Assembly (NCBI RefSeq): GCF_017301615.1
Contig: NZ_CP059066.1
Span: 1,781,001 to 1,845,000 of the forward strand
Source of the DNA: Koleobacter methoxysyntrophicus
Lineage (GTDB): Bacteria > Bacillota > Thermosediminibacteria > Koleobacterales > Koleobacteraceae
Direction of reading: 5' to 3'
DNA: 64,000 nt
Part shown: positions 61,692-64,000 of the stretch, piece by piece
How the letters are laid out: every line of letters starts with the position of its first letter
How positions within the stretch are numbered: the first letter of the stretch is position 1
Program-made: the position numbers and the translations under genes
The notes under the pieces: model-generated
Databases searched by the model: none
What the model saw: the letters and a program-made list of their open reading frames with translations, nothing else
What the model was told of the DNA's origin: nothing

Positions 61692-62287
61692 GATTCAGAC
61701 GAGAGCTTAAACACGACAAAATAATAGCATCCCATATTAAAAAAGAGATTAACCTGATTCCCCGGAAGGTAATTAATGAGCGGAAAAACAGGAGAAAATT
61801 AGCTTTTTTAGGCGTTATTACGGTAATAATTGCAGGGATAATGATACAGGGGGTTCTAATGCTTGAATCAGAGATTTCAGTGAGATTAAGGGTGTTACAG
61901 GACTTAAATGAGCAGGCCGGTGTTTTTATTTCCTTTTTAGAGGAAGAAAAGGAAATCAGCCGATCTATTGGGGAAATAGAAAAAGAGATTTCACTGATTC
62001 TAACCCTTAAGGACCAGGGCATCCAGGGGAGCAGGATTATGAAGGAAATATCAGCTGTCGTCCCATCAGATGTTAAATTGACCCAACTGTCTGTCAGCGA
62101 AGAAAAGGGTCTGGTTATTTCGGGAATAACGGAGTCTAATTCATCCATAGCACAGTTTATGGTAAACTTAGAAAACTCCCGTTATTTTGAGGAAATCAGG
62201 CTCAGCTATATCAAAAGGGAAGATAATAAAGGAGAAACCGATACCCTTTTATTTGAGCTAGCGGGGGAACTGGAAGGAAGGGATTGA
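61688..62287 (+). CDS. pilN: Type IV pilus assembly protein PilN, apparent CTG start
   Basis: About 199 aa. The conserved PilM-binding motif INLIPRK (in KKEINLIPRKVINERKNRRK) lies upstream of the first ATG (61841), and that ATG falls inside the single membrane helix, so the start must be further 5'. The open frame is closed by TAG at 61670-61672, and between that stop and the motif there is no ATG, GTG or TTG. CTG 61688 is the only near-cognate codon placed correctly: AAGGAGGGGG (61672-61681) ends 6 bases before it, and it overlaps the pilM stop as CTGA. After TM (FLGVITVIIAGIMIQGVLML) come a coiled coil and a ferredoxin-like domain. Confidence 0.88.
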   Translation: MRFRRELKHDKIIASHIKKEINLIPRKVINERKNRRKLAFLGVITVIIAGIMIQGVLMLESEISVRLRVLQDLNEQAGVFISFLEEEKEISRSIGEIEKEISLILTLKDQGIQGSRIMKEISAVVPSDVKLTQLSVSEEKGLVISGITESNSSIAQFMVNLENSRYFEEIRLSYIKREDNKGETDTLLFELAGELEGRD

Positions 62288-62288
62288 G

Positions 62289-62915
62289 TTGAAGGTCAAA
62301 CTAAAGGGTAGAGAAAGAAACCTTGTAATATTTCTGGCTGCTGTTATGCTGTTTTTTTCCTATTATTCCTTCCTCATACGACCCCGGTTGAGCAAAATAC
62401 AGGAACTGGATAGAGAGATATTACAGGTAAAAACTGAGCTGCAGCAGGGGCAGAAGGCTAAAGAGGCAGTTATTTTCAAGAAACAGGAATTTTCTATAAA
62501 AAAAGAAAATCTGGAGCATCTAAAGGATGCCGTCTCTGAAAACTTGGGGATACCGGAAATTATTGCCGATATAGAACAAACTATGAATAATTGTAGAATT
62601 GTTGAAGATTACCTCATTCCCGGAACCGTTAGTTATGATGAGTCAACAGCCTGTTATTCCATCCCTATAAGACTGGGGTTCACAGGTGAATACCGGGATA
62701 TGACCTCATTTTTAGAAGCCCTGGAGGGGAAGCGGAGATTAATAAATATTAAGGAAGTTCATATTAAAAGGGACGAACAGGTATTTACCCCTAGCAAACC
62801 CCTGAAGGGTGAGGTGGTAATGCTGATATATGCCTATACAGATAGGGAAAATCCTTCGAATATGCCGGAACCTTTTTTAAAGGGTAGTTTTGGTAAAGAG
62901 GCCCCTTTTAGGTAA
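62289..62915 (+). CDS. pilO: Type IV pilus assembly protein PilO
   Basis: 208 aa from TTG 62289, 1 base after pilN. Membrane helix at residues 11-28 (LVIFLAAVMLFFSYYSFLI), coiled coil about 30-85 (KIQELDREILQVKTELQQGQ), and a ferredoxin-like domain (YSIPIRLGFTGEYRDMTSFL). Forms the PilM-N-O alignment complex. pilQ is absent, as expected in a Gram-positive. Confidence 0.9.
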   Translation: MKVKLKGRERNLVIFLAAVMLFFSYYSFLIRPRLSKIQELDREILQVKTELQQGQKAKEAVIFKKQEFSIKKENLEHLKDAVSENLGIPEIIADIEQTMNNCRIVEDYLIPGTVSYDESTACYSIPIRLGFTGEYRDMTSFLEALEGKRRLINIKEVHIKRDEQVFTPSKPLKGEVVMLIYAYTDRENPSNMPEPFLKGSFGKEAPFR

Positions 62916-62963
62916 AGCAGTAAAAAGATGCTTGGGATATGATTTTTAAGTAGGTGGTTATCT

Positions 62964-63476
62964 ATGAAAAATAAAAACATAGTGTTAACGGGATTCATGG
63001 GGACGGGGAAGACAACGGCAGGAAAGATTATAGCAGGGGAACTTTCTATGGAATTCATTGATACGGATAAAGAGATCGAGAAACGGGCAGAAGAGAGCAT
63101 TCAGGAGCTCTTCGAACATTACGGGGAGGAATATTTCAGGGATTTAGAAGAAGAAATTGTAGAGGCGGTATCCAGCAGAGAGAATGCTGTTATAGCAACT
63201 GGGGGCGGAGTCATCCTCAGGGATAAAAATGTTAAGCATCTCAAAAAAAACGGTGTTATCTTCCTGCTTACGGCCGATTTTCAGGAAATCCTCAAAAGGC
63301 TGGATAATTGCAATACAAGACCGCTTTTAAAGAAGGGAAAGGATGAATTATTGAAACTTATGGAGATGAGGAATGAACGCTATATTAAAACTGCTGATTT
63401 TATCGTGGAAACCACGGGCAAAACACCTTTTTATGTAGCCCGGGAAATAATCGACATTTTTAAAAGAATAGTATAG
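62964..63476 (+). CDS. aroK: Shikimate kinase AroK
   Basis: 170 aa. P-loop GFMGTGKTTAGKIIAGEL, shikimate-binding DTDKEIEKRAEESIQELF and FRDLEEEIVEAVSS, and ATGGGVILRDKN; adenine-binding lid NTRPLLKK. Phosphorylates shikimate in aromatic amino acid synthesis. Follows pilO by about 50 bases, with TAGGTGG upstream; the same order (pilus genes then aro genes) is common in Clostridia. Confidence 0.96.
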   Translation: MKNKNIVLTGFMGTGKTTAGKIIAGELSMEFIDTDKEIEKRAEESIQELFEHYGEEYFRDLEEEIVEAVSSRENAVIATGGGVILRDKNVKHLKKNGVIFLLTADFQEILKRLDNCNTRPLLKKGKDELLKLMEMRNERYIKTADFIVETTGKTPFYVAREIIDIFKRIV

Positions 63477-63477
63477 T

Positions 63478-63497
63478 GCCGCATCCTGTGATGCGGC
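63478..63497. terminator. Hairpin between convergent aroK and the hypothetical gene
   Basis: GCCGCATC (63478-63485) and GATGCGGC (63490-63497) form an 8-bp perfect stem with CTGT as loop, 2 bases after aroK. No T run follows on either side, so termination is likely but weak. Confidence 0.55.
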
Positions 63498-63558
63498 TGG
63501 AAAGTTTCGAAAAATTATATATTGAACTAAGTGTCTATATGGAATTGGCATCCATGGA

Positions 63559-63918
63559 TTATTCGACCTCTTTATCAGTTTCCGGCACTTTATCAGTTTC
63601 CGGGCTGCCGTCGGGTTTATATTTCGGTTTTAAAAAATTATTCATAATTGTCTCTATGAAATTAACTATGTCTTCTGCGGAAGGTTGTTTGCTGTAAGAT
63701 TCTTCAAACAGAGCACTGACCTCACTGTTATCTCTGGCATTTATCAGGTTGAAAAGTTTTTCAACAGCATTAGGATTTACCGCTTTGCCCGGCGGGGCAT
63801 TAAAGACATCGATAAATGTTAGAAAGGTTTCAATAAGTACCCGATTGTCTGGAGTGGCAAAAGGTATAAAAGCCTTTAAAAGGGAAATACTTTTTTCATC
63901 GATGCCCATATCTATCAT
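63559..63918 (-). CDS. Hypothetical helical protein with PETDK repeats
   Basis: 119 aa from ATG 63918, which follows GGATTGGAGGGAT; an in-frame TTG further upstream lacks the site. Predicted mostly helical: SISLLKAFIPFATPDNRVLI, NAVEKLFNLINARDNSEVSA, DIVNFIETIMNNFLKPKYKP. The end carries the tandem PETDKVPETDKEVE, encoded by a TTTATCAGTTTCCGG repeat on the plus strand. No family recognised. Confidence 0.75.
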   Translation of the reverse strand: MIDMGIDEKSISLLKAFIPFATPDNRVLIETFLTFIDVFNAPPGKAVNPNAVEKLFNLINARDNSEVSALFEESYSKQPSAEDIVNFIETIMNNFLKPKYKPDGSPETDKVPETDKEVE

Positions 63919-64000
63919 ATTATCCCTCCAATCCAAAAGGAATTTTTGTTTTCCCTTATTTTCTTGTTATATAGTATGCTTTTAGATTAAAAATTGCTAA

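Overview
The window looks like chromosome from an anaerobic, low-to-moderate GC, endospore-type Firmicute of the class Clostridia, plausibly a Thermoanaerobacterales or Thermosediminibacterales relative. Reasons: strong AGGAGG ribosome binding sites, frequent TTG/GTG starts, a CIRCE-controlled groESL operon, [FeFe]-hydrogenase maturation, a corrinoid operon under a B12 riboswitch, a cortex-hydrolase-like GH18 protein and a Clostridia-style type IV pilus operon. No rRNA, tRNA or CRISPR array was found, so the genus is not fixed.

Layout. 1-5.5 kb: a small membrane protein, a DUF5320 protein with a textbook promoter, an OGG-type DNA glycosylase, an FAD oxidoreductase, an EamA transporter and hydF. 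5.6-6.7 kb: a gene graveyard holding pieces of aspA, a zinc alcohol dehydrogenase, a BtpA/SgcQ protein and a ribulose-phosphate epimerase. 6.8-9.6 kb: a DUF234 ATPase and an MFS transporter. 9.7-17.3 kb: a molybdenum-cofactor operon led by a Moco riboswitch (small protein, QueG-like Fe-S protein, moeA, moeA-PBP fusion, moaA, moaC, MOSC, mogA) and then ylmH. 17.3-24.2 kb: an EndoIII-like glycosylase, groESL, a LysM protein, a short larC, guaA and a bifunctional-nuclease-family protein. 24.3-26.6 kb: thiM-thiE-HAD phosphatase under a TPP riboswitch. 26.7-31.5 kb: GH18 protein, cobyric acid synthase, and a FliK-like/FlhB-like pair. 31.6-33.6 kb: an IS607-type transposon with a frameshifted recombinase and a TnpB nuclease. 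33.8-40.6 kb: a complete branched-chain amino acid ABC transporter (livKHMGF) and a chemoreceptor. 40.8-48 kb: a B12 riboswitch and an anaerobic corrin-ring operon (cbiA, E, T, L, F, G, H, J) with decayed cbiX and probably cbiD. 48-53.5 kb: a large phosphodiester-glycosidase protein, thiamine pyrophosphokinase, a DUF2225 protein and a YefM/YoeB toxin-antitoxin pair between two copies of a 30-bp repeat. 53.8-62.9 kb: a type IV pilus operon (pilB, pilC, pilins, pilD, ComFB-domain protein, pilM, pilN, pilO), followed by aroK and a hypothetical gene.

How parts work together. Three riboswitches (Moco, TPP, B12) each head the matching biosynthetic operon. The HAD phosphatase between thiE and the TPP switch could supply thiamine to the pyrophosphokinase 25 kb away. 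The most unusual items are: the Moco leader with a 12-nt perfect alternative pairing; the double decay of cbiX and cbiD inside an otherwise intact B12 operon; the compact graveyard of catabolic gene fragments; the IS607 recombinase broken exactly at a T_TTT_TTG slippery heptamer; pilN, which seems to start at CTG; and a free-standing LarC N-terminal half.
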